This document shows, one piece after another, positions 10,181 to 22,088 of a DNA stretch of 64,000 nucleotides. A program made the position numbers and the translations under genes. Position 1 is the stretch's first letter; each line of letters begins with the position of its first letter. Under the pieces are notes generated by a model. It saw only the letters and a list, made by a program, of their open reading frames with translations. It was not told where the DNA came from and did not search any database. Source of the DNA: Ziziphus jujuba (lineage: Eukaryota > Streptophyta > Magnoliopsida > Rosales > Rhamnaceae); assembly GCF_031755915.1 (NCBI RefSeq), contig NC_083389.1, positions 24,303,001-24,367,000 of the forward strand. Reading direction: 5' to 3'.

Positions 10181-10772
10181 TTAGGAAAACTATTAAACAT
10201 CCTGAACCATATAGATTATAATGGCTTAATGATAATGGTGAGATGAAAGTGAATAAACAGCCAAGATAAAATTTAGCATAGATAAATATGTGGATGTTGC
10301 TTTGTGTGATGTTGTGCCTATGCATGCCGGACATATTCTATTAGGTAGACCATGGCAATTTGATAAAGATGCTATTTATTATGGCTGAGAGAATTGTATT
10401 ATTTTTAGATTTAAAGGTAAAAATGTCAAGTTAGAACCATTAACTGCCAAGGAGGTGTATAGAGATCAACTACAAATACAACAAAAGAGGGAGTCCGAAA
10501 AGCTCAAGGAGAAAGCTAGTATGGCACCTACGGCTTTACGATCCATCCAAGAGCATATGTCTAAGTTTGCTGTTCAAAGTAAGCATTCTAAGACTCAAAT
10601 TGAGTGGAAAAACCAAGAGAAGGCCAAGAGTGTAGTGAGAGAGAAAGAGAAACCCAAGAGTGAGAGGGAGGTTCAAAAAGCTGAGAGTGGAGGCCAAACC
10701 CAGAGAAAGAAAGGAAAAGAAAGAAAAGAGAGGAAAAATAAAAAAAATTTATCTTGGTTTTGGGGATGTTAA
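10181..10772 (+). pseudogene. C2 protease C-terminal half and linker
   Basis: Translation shows PYRL and WLNDNGEMKVNKQ, then DVVPMHAGHILLGRPWQFDKD, then a lysine/glutamate-rich linker (10455-10772). The catalytic Asp lies upstream of the truncation and is lost. At least two stops interrupt the first half. Confidence 0.75.
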
Positions 10773-11016
10773 TAAATCCATCTTGAGTAAGAAACCATTG
10801 CTGGTCATGAATTATGAAGATGCTTATTTAAAAATACTTTTGTTGTATAGAACTTTATCTGCCTTGTTAAAAGCTTTTCTTTGTGGAAATTTAAAAATTT
10901 GGAAGAGATTATTTGCTAACTCTAAAAAGAGTAATCTTTGCTATAATGAGCATGTATTTGTAGAGTTTTTTGTGATAGTGTTCGACCCAGGAGATTTGGT
11001 TTTTTTGCACTTATGA
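10660..11016 (+). pseudogene. C2 linker joined to RT and integrase ends
   Basis: The frame reads GFGDVNKSILSKKPLLVMNYED, then the leucine-rich bridge (LLYRTLSALLKAFLCGNLK), LFANSKK, NEHVFVEFFV and VFDPGDLV. This is the same junction as C1, C4 and C5. It stops at 11016, a few codons into the integrase C-terminal motif. Confidence 0.8.
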
Positions 11017-11052
11017 AAGGAGAGGTTTCTAAAACAAAGAAAATCAAAGCTT

Positions 11053-11358
11053 ATGCCGCATGTGGATGGACCTTTTCAAATTTTGGAGTGGATTAACGAG
11101 AAATCCTACAAACTTGATTTAATAGGTGAGTACCATGTTAGTGCCAATGTTGTTGATTTATCTCCTTTTTCTGCAGGTGATGATCTTGATTTGAGGACAA
11201 ATCCTTTTCAAGAGGAGGGGAATAATGATAATCCATTGGAACCCACACAACCCATAACCCGCTGGGGTGCTGACCCAATACTGATAAAGACTAGGCCAAT
11301 CACTAAAGCTCAAGCCAAGAGCTTTAAGGACAACCTAGAGCATTTATACGGGGAGTAG
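11053..11358 (+). pseudogene. C2 integrase C-terminus and LTR-encoded tail
   Basis: It reads [39 protein letters not shown] and then [10 protein letters not shown], crosses the polypurine tract and continues in the LTR through RPITKAQAKSFKDN to a stop. A short deletion removes several residues in the SATFNVADL motif. Confidence 0.75.
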
Positions 11359-12306
11359 TTAATTCTCAAAAGAGCTTGTCCATACCCGAAGATATAAAGC
11401 CTGTTCTAAGCATCCAAGTGATGGAAGTCGATACAGACCCAGATAGTTGTTTTCTAGCAAATTTGGACTTCGGGCAAAGGAATAATTCCAACACTTCATG
11501 AACTCAATAAATATCATTAAGAGGACATGGAATCCAAGTAAGGCAGAATCAAAAGCATCTAAAAAGGACTTGTACAGATAGCATCTCAATTTGGTCGAAA
11601 ATGTATTGTTTAGCCACTGGCTTTTACTTTTCTTCTTGTTTGACTTATTCCAATCAAAGGGAAACATGTGGGAGTCATTATTAATCATATTTGGCCTCCT
11701 AAATAGCATATGGAAGCTAATTTGGAGCCCAAAAAAGCTAGAGATTGGTCAAAGATACTTTCATAGCCAAACTAGTCAACTAGTTTTCTAATTTGATTTT
11801 ACTTTTGTTTTAGGAAATTACCTTTACTTTCGTTTTTTTTTTTTTTGTTTATTTGCTGGACAAATAAGTTTAGGAAAGTTATTATTTTATTCTCTTCATT
11901 GTAAACTAATTAATTCTTAATTCAAAATAAATGAATTAATTAATCAAAATTAGATTAGAAAATGAGAGAGAAAATTCGGCCACATAAGGGCTTTAATTTT
12001 TGTTCTTATAGCCTATATGAGGGCTTGTTTTTTAGGAAGAACACACAATTAATAATATTGAGAATTTATTTTGTGAGATTGAATCTCTGTTTGTTCTTTT
12101 TAACACCTAAAACACAATTAGTGAATGAGTGTTTTAGTTTGACTTATCAATAGGTCTTCCATCACCTATTATGGCGTCTGCATTATATACCAAAGTTTCT
12201 AATCACAGGCTGGTTAAAGGTCAAGGTGACCATTAGAACTTGAACATAATTAGATCCGGGCTAATATAATATGAGTTTAGGCGCAGGTAGTCTTAGGTTC
12301 GTATCA
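11226..12306 (+). repeat. C2 3' LTR (about 1081 bp)
   Basis: It starts just after AGAGGAGGGGAA with a degraded TGATAATCC and ends TTCGTATCA at 12306. It ends like the other C LTRs. Confidence 0.85.
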
Positions 12307-12855
12307 AAATGTGTGGATGCCAACTTTGTTTTTGGTCTTCTAGCTCCCACGTAACCTCCTCTACCACATGGTTTCTCTACAAGACTTTCATTAAGGGTAT
12401 GGTCATGATATGAAACTTTAGATCTCTATGATCAAGGATCTATATCGATTGCTTCTTATGAGATTAATCTTCCCTCAACTGAATCTGCTCAGTCTCTAGT
12501 AAATGCAAGGGGTCCGATCTATATTTACGAAGTATAGACAGATGAAAGCATCATTCTAAAAGTACTCCATTGGTAAAGCAAGTCGATAGGCAATGGATCC
12601 AACCTTCTCAATGATATCACATGGTCCAATGTACATTTGACTCAAATTTTCATACTTTACAAAATGTAATACTCATTTCCAAAGTGACAGCTTTAAAAAC
12701 ACTTTAACTTCATCCTCGAACTCAAGGTCCTTTCTTCTTACATTTGCATAACTTTTCTATCTATTTTGAGTTGCCCTCAGCCTTTCACTAATGATTTTGA
12801 CTTTACATAGTAAGGACCTCTGGACTACCACTAACCAACCTCATTCCAATATATA
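12307..12855 (-). pseudogene. Tekay/Del-like chromovirus relic: integrase C-terminus and chromodomain
   Basis: On the minus strand, degraded translation shows ERLRATQNR and KSYANVRRKDLEFE, then LSQMYIGPCDIIEKVG and AYRLALP. Near 12360, RNHVVEEVTWELED matches the end of a chromodomain (usual form VLWRNH, with W changed to a stop). Several stops are present. These motifs differ from families B and C and fit the Tekay/Del chromoviruses. A1's left LTR interrupts it at 12856, and nothing of it is visible to the right of A1. Confidence 0.7.
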
Positions 12856-14140
12856 TGTTAGGTCTAAAATATTGATGATTTTATGCCTTATTTATAGCTT
12901 AATACTTGTTAGTTTATGTTAATTTATTATGGAAAATACTTAATTATGTATTTTTCTTAATCTAGGTTAAAGAGGAAGAATTTTAAGAAAATAACCATAA
13001 AGATGGATTCCTTGGGTCGAATTATGGTGGGAAGCAAGATTGAGCTCGAACGGACTAAGCATTAAAAAGATTCCAAAAAGATACCTTGAAGATTCCAAAA
13101 AAATAGACTAATTAACTATTTTTTTAGGAGGAATTAGATAAAAGGAAAGTAGTAGAGAGCAAGTAATATACAGTTTCCTTTTTACACATGAAATTCGTCC
13201 AACCCTTTTTATGGCCTAAAAAAGGTATCTTCCAAGACTCCCACATTGAAAATAAAGAGAGAAAAAGATTCCCAAGGTCCTATATATATAGCCCCCACCA
13301 CATTGAAGGAAGATATACAAGTTTAGAGAGTTATTTAAGAGCTTTTAGGAGACTTAAATAGAAACAAACCAAATTTTGGGAGTTTCTAAGATTCTCTTAA
13401 GGGTTCTAGGGTTTTAAAGTTTTAGAAGATCAATTGGAGAGCTTGGAGGAGGCAGAGAGACATGGGCTTGCTTGGAGAAGAAGGCTACGACTTTGAGAGC
13501 TCTTGGAGGAGAATTTCTTCAATAGTTTTTATTCTCTTTTCCTTTCTCTTTAATTGTTAATCTTATTATTTCTAATAATTATGGATGTTGAAATTATTTT
13601 TACCATGAACTAATTTTCATAGCTAGGGCTATGATGTAGCCCTAACTATGAAGGTTTAATTATTTTAATATATGTTGAGTTTTATTTAATTAGTAATATG
13701 TTTTGTTAATAAATCATTGGTATACTTAATGCTTTCATAGGCCGGAAGGAATAAATTAGGTTATGTGAATATTATCAACTGTGAGTGGAAACTACTTTTG
13801 ATTAATTTTGTGATTAAGTATGATTAACAAAATTACTAGTTAATTAAATTCACATATTTAAGTAATTAAATTGGAATAGTTAGTGGTGAAATCAAATGCC
13901 CTAGTATTCATAATTATTCAATTCTCTCTCTTACTTGAAATTGATCTAATTTTAATTGATTGCTTTTGTTTAATTTAGTTTATTTAGTTTTCAATTGCCA
14001 TCTTAAATTTTAGTTCAAATATTATCAAAACCTAATTATCTTTGGTACTTAATACTTAATCCCTTGGGTACGACAACCCTATTTTTCCACTTTATTACTT
14101 GAAAACGATTCGTGCACTTGCGAGTTGATTTTACACATCA
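12856..14140 (+). repeat. A1 5' LTR (1285 bp, with internal deletion)
   Basis: Begins TGTTAGGTCTAAAATATTG and ends TTTTACACATCA. Compared with the 3' LTR it lacks the segment corresponding to about 22331-22618. It also lacks the 166-bp segment found in A2, A2' and A3. Confidence 0.92.
13281..13290 (+). promoter_or_regulatory. Putative TATA box in the A1 5' LTR
   Basis: TATATATATA, flanked by GGTCC and GCCCCC. The block is conserved in the 3' LTR (about 22798-22806) and in A2, A2', A3 and A4, fitting the core promoter at the U3/R boundary. Assignment is by position and sequence only. Confidence 0.6.
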
Positions 14141-14146
14141 AGTTTT

Positions 14147-14164
14147 TGGCGTCGTTGCCGGGGA
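14147..14164 (+). other. A1 primer-binding site (tRNA-Asp)
   Basis: TGGCGTCGTTGCCGGGGA matches the complement of the plant tRNA-Asp 3' end (TGGCGCCGTTGCCGGGGA) at 17 of 18 positions, 6 bases after the LTR. This primer is typical of Athila/Tat elements. Confidence 0.9.
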
Positions 14165-14747
14165 TTAAGGCATTAATATTAATTCGGATTGGGTTTAGTA
14201 GTACTTTGAACATTGTTTTCTTATTTCAAATTTATATATATATATATATTTTTCTTAATTTTGGTTTTAGTGTTGCATGCTAGGGTTTTAATTCTTTGCT
14301 TGTTTGGCCAACTTGCTTTGAATTTTTAATACTTATTTTGTGGTACTTGAAACCAAAATTGTGTTTTTAATTTATTGGTGCTTAGGTTACAAGTCTAGCA
14401 TACTTAGGGATTTTATTATTATTTTTTATTTGTTTGGTTGAATAAGATTAGGTTTAGCTTACTTTTAGTTGAAATTTTAGTTTTGTATAATTGTTTACTT
14501 TAAAAGCATACCTGCACAAAAGGGTTTAATTTTTTGCATTCTTTTCGTTTGGTTCATTATTTCCTAGAGTTATTTTCATTTATCTTTTAGTTAAGTGTTA
14601 GTTTGTTTTTCTTTATTGCTAATTGATTTTAATTGTTAGATTAGTTAGCAACATTAGAATTCTAATAATTTTTTTTTCTTGTTTAATTTTCTAATTTTCT
14701 TTCTAATTTATTTTCCTTGCTCTCTTTTTAGGAATTAGGTGTTGTGT

Positions 14748-16195
14748 ATGAGTCATAGTGGTGATCAAGAGTTCAAGGAGGAAGTTGACTTAGAAAATAA
14801 ACCAGCACCTAGAAAACAAGCCATAAGGGGTACTTGGGTACGTATAGACCAAGGAACTCAAGAAGGTGCAATGGCCAACCAAAGAGAAGATGATTTGCCC
14901 ATATGCGAGTATGCTGCTCACAAGAAAGTTGGTGATTTGTCTTGCATAAGGAGACCACCCATTGAAGCAAACAATTTTAAAATTGAAGCATCTACTACTT
15001 CTTTGCTTAATAATGTTCAATTTTGTGGTTTGCCTCATGAAGATCCAAACATGCATATTTCTAGTTTTCTTCAATTGTGTGATATGTCTAAACAAAATGG
15101 TGTTTCTGATGATGCTTTTCGATTAAGACTTTTTCCTTGGTCTCTTAGAGACAAGGCAAAAGTGTGGTTAAATTCTTTACCTGCAGGTACTATCACACAT
15201 GGGATGCTATGGAGGCAAAATTCCTAGACAAATTTTTTCCTCCATCAAAGACCGCAAAATTGAAAAGTGATATAAACAATTTTTGTCAATGGGACCAAGA
15301 GGCTTTGTATGATGCATGGGAGCGCTTCAAGGAACTATTAAGAAGATGCCCACACCATGGTTTTCCAACATGGATACAGGTACAGATTTTCTATAATGGT
15401 CTAGATTATGGTAACAAACAATTGGTAGATGCAGCTGCAGGAGGTTCTTTAATGAAGAAGAGGCAATCAGAAGCATTTGAATTAATTGAAGAGATGGCCC
15501 ATAATAACTACCAATATCCAAGTGAGAGGAGACTAAATGGAAGAAGTCAAGTAAAGGCCGTGGAAGACGTTGATATTAACAACTTAGGAGCTCAACTTGC
15601 AACCCAATTCATGAAGACCTTGAACACTCAATTTGGTCAAATAGGGGTGAATTCTATCCAATCTACTAATAATTTTTTATTTTGTGATTTATGTGGTGCT
15701 CATGATCATAAGAGTGTGGATTGCCAAGTTGGAAATCCCTTTGCTTCTGATGATGTTAATTTTGTAGGGAACTTCCAAAAGCAACAAAACAATCCATATT
15801 CTAACACATATAATCCAGGATGGAGGAACCACCCAAATTTTTCATGGTCTAACAACAACCAGCAAGGGTCTAATCAAGGACAAAGTGGTGGGTTTCAAAA
15901 ACAACAATTCCAATCTCCATTCTACCAAAAGCCGCAACTTGCACATCAAAATCAAAATTCTTCTCAAGCTCAAACTCAATTTTCTTCACTTGAACAATCC
16001 TTGCAAGAGTTATCTAATAATACTAATTCTTTCATGCAGAGAACTGAGCAACAATTGACAAACCATAGTCAAATGTTCAACAACCAAATGGCTGCAATCA
16101 AAAGCTTGGAGAACCAAATAGGTCAATTAGCAACTCAATTCCAAAGAAGTCAAGGAACTTTGCCAAGCCAAACGGAGAAGAACCCAAAGGAGTAG
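14748..16195 (+). pseudogene. A1 Gag (capsid and nucleocapsid), frameshifted
   Basis: Start at ATG 14748 (MSHSGDQEFKEEVDLENK), shared with A4. The capsid reads LPHEDPNMHISSFLQLCD, LRLFPWSLRDKAKVWLNSLP, then after a one-base loss at about 15195-15199 the other frame continues TWDAMEAKFLDKFFPPSKT and YDAWERFKELLRRCPHHG. The nucleocapsid knuckle CDLCGAHDHKSVDC (C-x2-C-x4-H-x4-C) is at 15683-15724. A Q/N-rich tail with a predicted coil (SLEQSLQELSNNTNSF) follows. TAG at 16193-16195 ends it, but the same frame runs on into protease. Confidence 0.9.
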
Positions 16196-18475
16196 GTTCA
16201 AGCCATTACATTAAGAAGTGGAAAGCAAGTAGCCGGGCCTAAAGAAAGTGACAAAGGGATGGTAATTCTTGATGATGAAGATGAAGAGAGCCCTATAGAC
16301 TCAACATCACACTTGGTCACACATGACAACTCAAAATCAAATGTGGAGCATAAGGAGGCTTATAGGAGAAAAGATGAAGGTTTAAGTGATGCCATGAAGT
16401 CTCCACCAACAAAGTACATACCACCACATGTAAGAAAGGCCGAGAGCTCACCAACTGAATCAAAGAAAGTTGAACCAGCACCTTACCTAACCAAACCTAT
16501 TGACAAGCACAACGAAAATGAGGAGAAGAATCAAGCCTACAAGAAAACCCCACCTCCACCTTTCCCATCTAGGTTTAGGAATGCAAAGTTAGATAATCAA
16601 TTTAAAAATTTTCTTGATGTATTTAAGCAATTGCATGTAAATATCCCTTTCATAGATGCCTTAGAACAAATGCCTTCCTATGTTAAGTTTTTGAAGGAGA
16701 TATTGTCAAACAAGAGGAGGTGGGAGAATTATGAGTTAGTAGCTTTGAGTGAGGAGAGTAGTGCTAGGTTACACCATAGGATTCCACCCAAGTTAAAAGA
16801 TCCAGGAAGCTTTGATATCCTATGTAACATTGGACATTATAATTTTATGGCTCTTTGTGATTTAGGTGCTAGCATTAATTTGATGCCATATAGCATTTAC
16901 AGGAAGCTTGGAGTGGGAGATGTGAAGCCTACCACAGTGACTCTTCAAATGGCAGATCGAAGCATAAAAAGGCCAAGGGGAATATTGGAGGATGTACTTG
17001 TAAAAGTAAACAAGTTCATATTCCCTGCAGACTTTATGATACTTGATATGGAGGAGGATGACAACATTCCAATCATTCTTGGAAGACCATTTCTTGCAAC
17101 CGGACGTGCCCTAATTGATGTACAACAAAGGCAAGTAACCCTTAGAGTACTCAATGAGGAGGTAAGTTTTCAAATCCCTAATGTTGTTAAATTTCCTAAT
17201 CTTGATGAAATTTCTTGCTGCTTTCTTGTCGATGCATGTGATGAATTGGTAAATGATATGGCAAAGGAAAGTAATTTAGATCCCTTAGGATTGAGTGAGT
17301 TATTTGGACCATGTACAGAAGAAGAAAAACAAGAGTGTAACATCATAGATATAGCCACCCACTGTGAGGTAGATTATGTTGGAAAGTTTGAGGATTTAGG
17401 TGAGAGTGGACCTAGAAAGATACCGAGTGTGGAGCACCCACCTATAATTGATTTGAAGCCACTACCTAGTCATTTAAAATATGCTTTTCTAGGATTTAAT
17501 AATACCCTTCTGGTAATAATTTCATCCGCCCTTAGTGAGGACCAAGAAGCCAAACTTTTAGAAGTTTTAAGAGAACATAAAACTGCACTAGGTTGGACTA
17601 TAGCTGATATTAAGGGTATTAGCCCCTCTATTTGTATGCACAAAATACTTATGGAGGAAGACCATAAACCGACTGTAGAACATCAAAGGAGGCTTAATCC
17701 TAATCTTAAGAAAGTGGTTCATGGTGAGATTTTAAAGCTTTTAGATGCCGGGATTATCTATCCTATTTCGGATAGTAATTGGGTAAGTCCTATTCAAGTA
17801 GTTCCTAAGAAAGGTGGGATGACTGTGCAAGAGAATGATAAGAGTGAGCTTATTCCTACTAGGTTAGTTACTGGGTGGAGAGTGTGTATTGATTATAGGA
17901 AGCTTAATAAGGCCACTAGAAAAGACCATTTTCCTTTGCCATTCATTGATCAAATGTTAGAAAGGTTAGCCGGTAAGGAATATTATTGTTTTCTAGATGG
18001 TTATAGCGGTTACAATCAAATAGCTATTGCCCCTGATGATCAAGAAAAGACTACTTTTACTTGTCCTTATGGAACTTTTGCCTATAGAAGGATGCCTTTT
18101 GGTTTATGCAATGCACCTGCAACCTTTCAAAGCTGTATGATGTCCATCTTTTCGGATATGGTAGAAGATATCATTGAAATTTTTATGGATGATTTTAGTG
18201 TATTTGGTGATTCTTATACCTCTTGCTTGGAAAATTTATCTAGGGTTCTTCTAAGGTGTAAAGAAACGAATCTTGTGCTTAATTGGGAAAAATGTCACTT
18301 TATGGTTCAAAAGGGCATAGTTTTAGGTCATAAGGTTTCTAAAAGGGGAATTGAGGTAGATAAAGCTAAAATAGAAGTTATAGAGAAATTGCCTCCACCG
18401 ACTTCAATAAAAGGTATTAGGAGTTTTCTTGGGCATGCGGGCTTTTATAGGAAATTAAGGATTTTTCCAAGATAA
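16196..18475 (+). pseudogene. A1 protease and reverse transcriptase
   Basis: Same frame as the second Gag part, after TAG. It opens with QAITLRSGKQVAGP, the usual Athila Gag-Pol joint, so the stop is a single nonsense change. Counting from ATG 16259, the proline-rich KTPPPPFPSRF is followed by protease with CDLGAS (Asp201; DLG rather than DSG, common in Athila) and IPIILGRPFLATGRALIDV. RT follows: WRVCIDYRKLNKATRKDHFP, YCFLDGYSGYNQIAIA, RMPFGLCNAPATFQ, and the catalytic FMDD at residues 642-645 (18182-18193). It breaks at about 18450 by a small deletion (1 or 4 bases) in the thumb/RNase H joint. Confidence 0.93.
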
Positions 18476-20340
18476 CTAAACCTCTTTGTAACTTGTTGAA
18501 TAAAGATGTTCCCTTTGTTTTTGATGATGAATGCATGCATGCTTTTAATCTTTTGAAAGAAAAATTAATATGTGCTCCCATTATGTGTACTCCTAATTGG
18601 AATCTACCTTTTGAAATTATGTGTGATGCTAGTGATTATGCTATACGAGCTGTTTTGGGACAAAGGAAAGATAAAAAACTGCATGTTATTTATTATGCTT
18701 CTAGAACTTTGAATGATGCTCAACTTAATTATGCTACTACTGAGAAAGAGATGCTTGCCATTGTCTTTGCTTTTGATAAGTTTAGAGCATATTTGTTAGG
18801 TTCTAAGACCATTGTCTATACCGATCATAGTGCAATTAAGTACCTCATGAGTAAGAAAGAGTCTAAACCTAGGTTAATTAGATGGATTTTGTTACTTCAA
18901 GAGTTTGACTTAGAAATTTTGGATAAAAAAGGAGTAGAAAACTTAGTAGCTGATCACTTGTCTAGGTTGGAATTGAGTGAGGAAAAAGAAGAAAGAGATA
19001 TAGAAGAGTGTTTTCCAGATGAGAAAGTGTTTAAGGTTGATGGTATGTTTGATGTACCTTGGTATGCTGACATTGTTAATTATTTGGTTACTAATGTTAT
19101 GCCGCCTAGTTTGGAAAAACCATATGAAAAGCATAAGTTTCTTAAGGAAAGTAGGTATTACTTTTGGGATGACCCCTATCTTTTTAAGAAGTGTGCCGAT
19201 GGTATAATTAGGAGGTGTGTTGCTAGAGAAGAGACAATGTCCATTATTAAAAGTTGTCATTCTAGTGAGTATGGGGGGCATTTTGGGACTAGAAAAACCA
19301 TAGCAAAAATTTTAAATTCTGGATTTTATTGGCCATCTATGTTTAAAGATACTAATATTTATGTGCAAGGGTGTGATAGGTGCCAGAGAACCGGGAACGT
19401 ATCAAGGAAGAATGAGATGCCTTTGAAGAATATCCTTGAGGTAGAATTGTTTGATGTTTGGGGTATTGATTTCATGGGTCCTTTTCCTTCTTCTTGTGGT
19501 AATAAATATATTTTGGTTGCTGTGGATTATGTTTCTAAATGGGTTGAAGCTAGTGCACTACCTACTAATGATGCACGAGTTGTAGTGAAATTTTTAAAAA
19601 AATACATTTTTACTAGATTTGGTACACCCCGAGCAATCATTAGTGATGGTGGCACTCATTTTTGCAACAAACAATTTGAATCCCTTCTTGCTAAATATGG
19701 TGTTAGACATAAAATTGCTACTCCTTACCACCCACAAACTAGTGGGCAAGTAGAAATTTCAAATAGGGAAATAAAGAGGATTTTGGAGAAGACGGTCAAT
19801 GCTTCAAGAAAGGATTGGAGCTTAAAACTAGATGATGCACTTTGGGCATACCGGACTGCCTACAAGACCCCCATTGGTACTTCTCCGTATAAACTGGTTT
19901 TTGGTAAGGAATGTCATCTTCCCGTGGAATTGGAGCATAAAGCATATTGGGCAACCAAGTTTCTCAATTTTGATCAAAAGGCTGTGGGCAAGAATAGGCT
20001 ATTGCAATTGGATGAACTTGAAGAATTTAGGATGGATGCTTTCGAGAATGCAAAGATTTACAAAGAAAAGACAAAGAGATGGCACGATAAGATGATTAAA
20101 AAGAGGAACTTTCATGTTGGACAAAAGGTACTTCTTTATAACTTTAGACTTAAATTGTTTCCAGGTAAATTAAGATCAAGATGGAGTGGACCATATGATA
20201 TTGTACAAATTTTTCCAAGTGGAGCAATTGAAATCACCAAACCAGGATATGAAAGTTTTAAGGTGAATGGGCAGCGGTTGAAGCCATATTATGAAGGTGG
20301 AGTGCTTGAGACTAGCCTCTACTTGGATGATCTTAATTAA
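18476..20340 (+). pseudogene. A1 RNase H and integrase
   Basis: A long open stretch in the frame after the shift. RNase [59 protein letters not shown]. Integrase: an HHCC finger ([15 protein letters not shown] ... GCDRCQR), then catalytic Asp at 19468, Asp at 19645 and Glu at 19753. These give exactly the D,D-35-E spacing (residues 326, 385 and 421 from 18493). The end, [20 protein letters not shown], is the usual Athila C-terminus with no chromodomain. This part is complete and would be functional in isolation; only its link to RT is broken. Confidence 0.93.
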
Positions 20341-22073
20341 GTTAAAGGGAGGAGTCAAGCTAATGACTTTAAACAAGCGCTCTTGGGAGGCAACCCAAAT
20401 TTCTTTCTTTACCTTATATTTATCTATTTATTTTAGTTGTTTTTAGTGGTTTTCTTGTTTTTAGGTTGTTTTTATGTGTTTTGTTTGAGTTTTTGCAAGG
20501 TTTTAAGATGTTTAGGTGTAAAAGAGCAAAAGACGAATGTTGAGAATTTCAAGTCTAAAGTTAGGTTTTTGGAGTATAACCACCTTGAATATGCATTGGA
20601 GTACATCAAATTTTTTTCACATTACAAGGAACATTCCATGTCTTCAAAGGGGAGTATTCCTTACCTTTTATTTACTTTTGCTTTATTTTATGTTTTTCAC
20701 AATGAGGACATTGTTCATTTTAAGTTTCGGGGTGAAAAGCATGCTTTGCATCTTTTAAATCTTGTCCATTTAAGTGTTTTTATAAGTTTTCAAAAATGTT
20801 AGTTTTAGTTTTTATTTTCCTTCATTATTAAAAAAAAAAAATTTGTTTTTGTGGTGTTTTCTTAAGTACTTTAATGAGCCAATGATAAGACTATGATTGA
20901 AAATAAATTGGTTTTTAGATGGTGGATTTGTTTTTGTGTATGCTTAAATGCTTGAATTTATATTCACATATTGTTACTTTCAATAAATTTTGAGCACATA
21001 ATCAATAATGCATAATTTAGATTGTGTTTTGAAGAAGGTTTGCATGAATTAGAGTACTTTATTATTAATTGAACTCTAGAACTTGCTTGATTATTGCTTG
21101 AGGCGAAATCCTAGGTGAATGCATTACTAAGAACATGATTTAGGCCATCTTTGTTTAAGTTTGAGCCTTTCAAGCCAACCTAATACATTATCTTCCACTA
21201 GTACCTTATTTGAGCCTTTAGGACGCATAAAGATGTATTTGAGCATTTTCTTCATTAAAGCACATTTACTTACCCTTTTTGAGCCTTAAATTTCTTTTTC
21301 CTACCTTGAACATACTACAAAGAGAGCTTTAATTGAATTGATATGAATATATGCTTGTGAGCTTGTTTGAGTGTTGAAAAAAAAAAAAAAAGGAAAAAAA
21401 AATAAGTTTGGAGGTTAAGTATTTGGTGAATTTGGCTCTAGTATGCATTTTTGTGTAAATTGGAGGTTTGAATGTGCAATAAGACGAAAAATAAGTTTGG
21501 GGGTTTAGTGGAAAAGAAAAGAAATAAAGAAAGAATATGTGTGATTTGAAGAATATATGCACAATAAAAAGGAGAAAAAGGATATTGAAATTGAAGAAGT
21601 TCTAATAAAGAAACAAATTTTAAAAGTAATTTATTCATTGATATTTAATTTTAGCTTTCTTTCTTTGATTTATTATATCCTATCCTTTTCTTTCTTTAGC
21701 CTTATCCATTATTAGCCTTAACAATAGAAACCATGAAGTCCTAATGATTTAAGGTGGTGCATTAACCTACATTAGTGGAGGTGATAATTAAGTCAAGCAT
21801 ATGGTAGTTCATACGTTATTATCAATCTCTAATTCTTGTAAATTTATTCAAGCATATGATAATTAAGTGTATAAATTGATTTCCACACACACACATTGGA
21901 AGTATCATATATGTTGGATAGAATATAAGGTATTGAGTTACATAATTACTTTGAAACCATTTGAAAAGTCATATGTTATACAATCTTTGAGGCACCTCAT
22001 TAAAGTATCTTATGTTCTTTAAATAACATTTCATTTTCTTATTCTTTTTCTTTGCTAGGGACTAGCAAATCTT
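20341..22073 (+). other. A1 3' non-coding region
   Basis: About 1.7 kb between the integrase stop and the polypurine tract, largely matching the 51271-53110 stretch of A3. It opens with a conserved GCGCTCTTGGGAGGCAACCC block. Athila elements may carry an env-like ORF here. The only candidate is a 121-codon hydrophobic ORF (20437-20802, MFLVVFLFLGCF), whose second half is frame-disrupted in A3. A second polypurine-like AAGTTTGGGGGT lies at about 21491-21502. Confidence 0.7.
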
Positions 22074-22088
22074 AAGTTTGGGGGTATT
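22074..22088 (+). other. A1 polypurine tract
   Basis: AAGTTTGGGGGTATT directly precedes the 3' LTR start. The same block lies before the 3' LTR of A3 (51257-51271, minus strand). Confidence 0.8.

Larger units (their letters stand above)
10181..12306 (+). mobile_element. C2: 5'-truncated C element
   Basis: It begins abruptly inside the protease region at about 10181 and continues through linker, RT remnant, integrase C-terminus, polypurine tract (11211-11222) and 3' LTR (11226-12306). Gag, leader and 5' LTR are missing, so no TSD can be tested. It shares the large pol deletion of C1, C4 and C5. Confidence 0.85.

Noticed and set aside
16193..16195. TAG between Gag and Pol in A1 as a programmed readthrough stop
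   Set aside because: Athila gag-pol is usually one frame, and the A1 gag also has a frameshift, so a chance nonsense change is the simpler reading. No other copy in the window covers this position.
20437..20802. Possible env-like gene in the A1 3' region
   Set aside because: Only 121 codons. The matching A3 stretch changes frame after about 55 residues. No signal-cleavage, transmembrane pair or surface-protein feature beyond a hydrophobic start.
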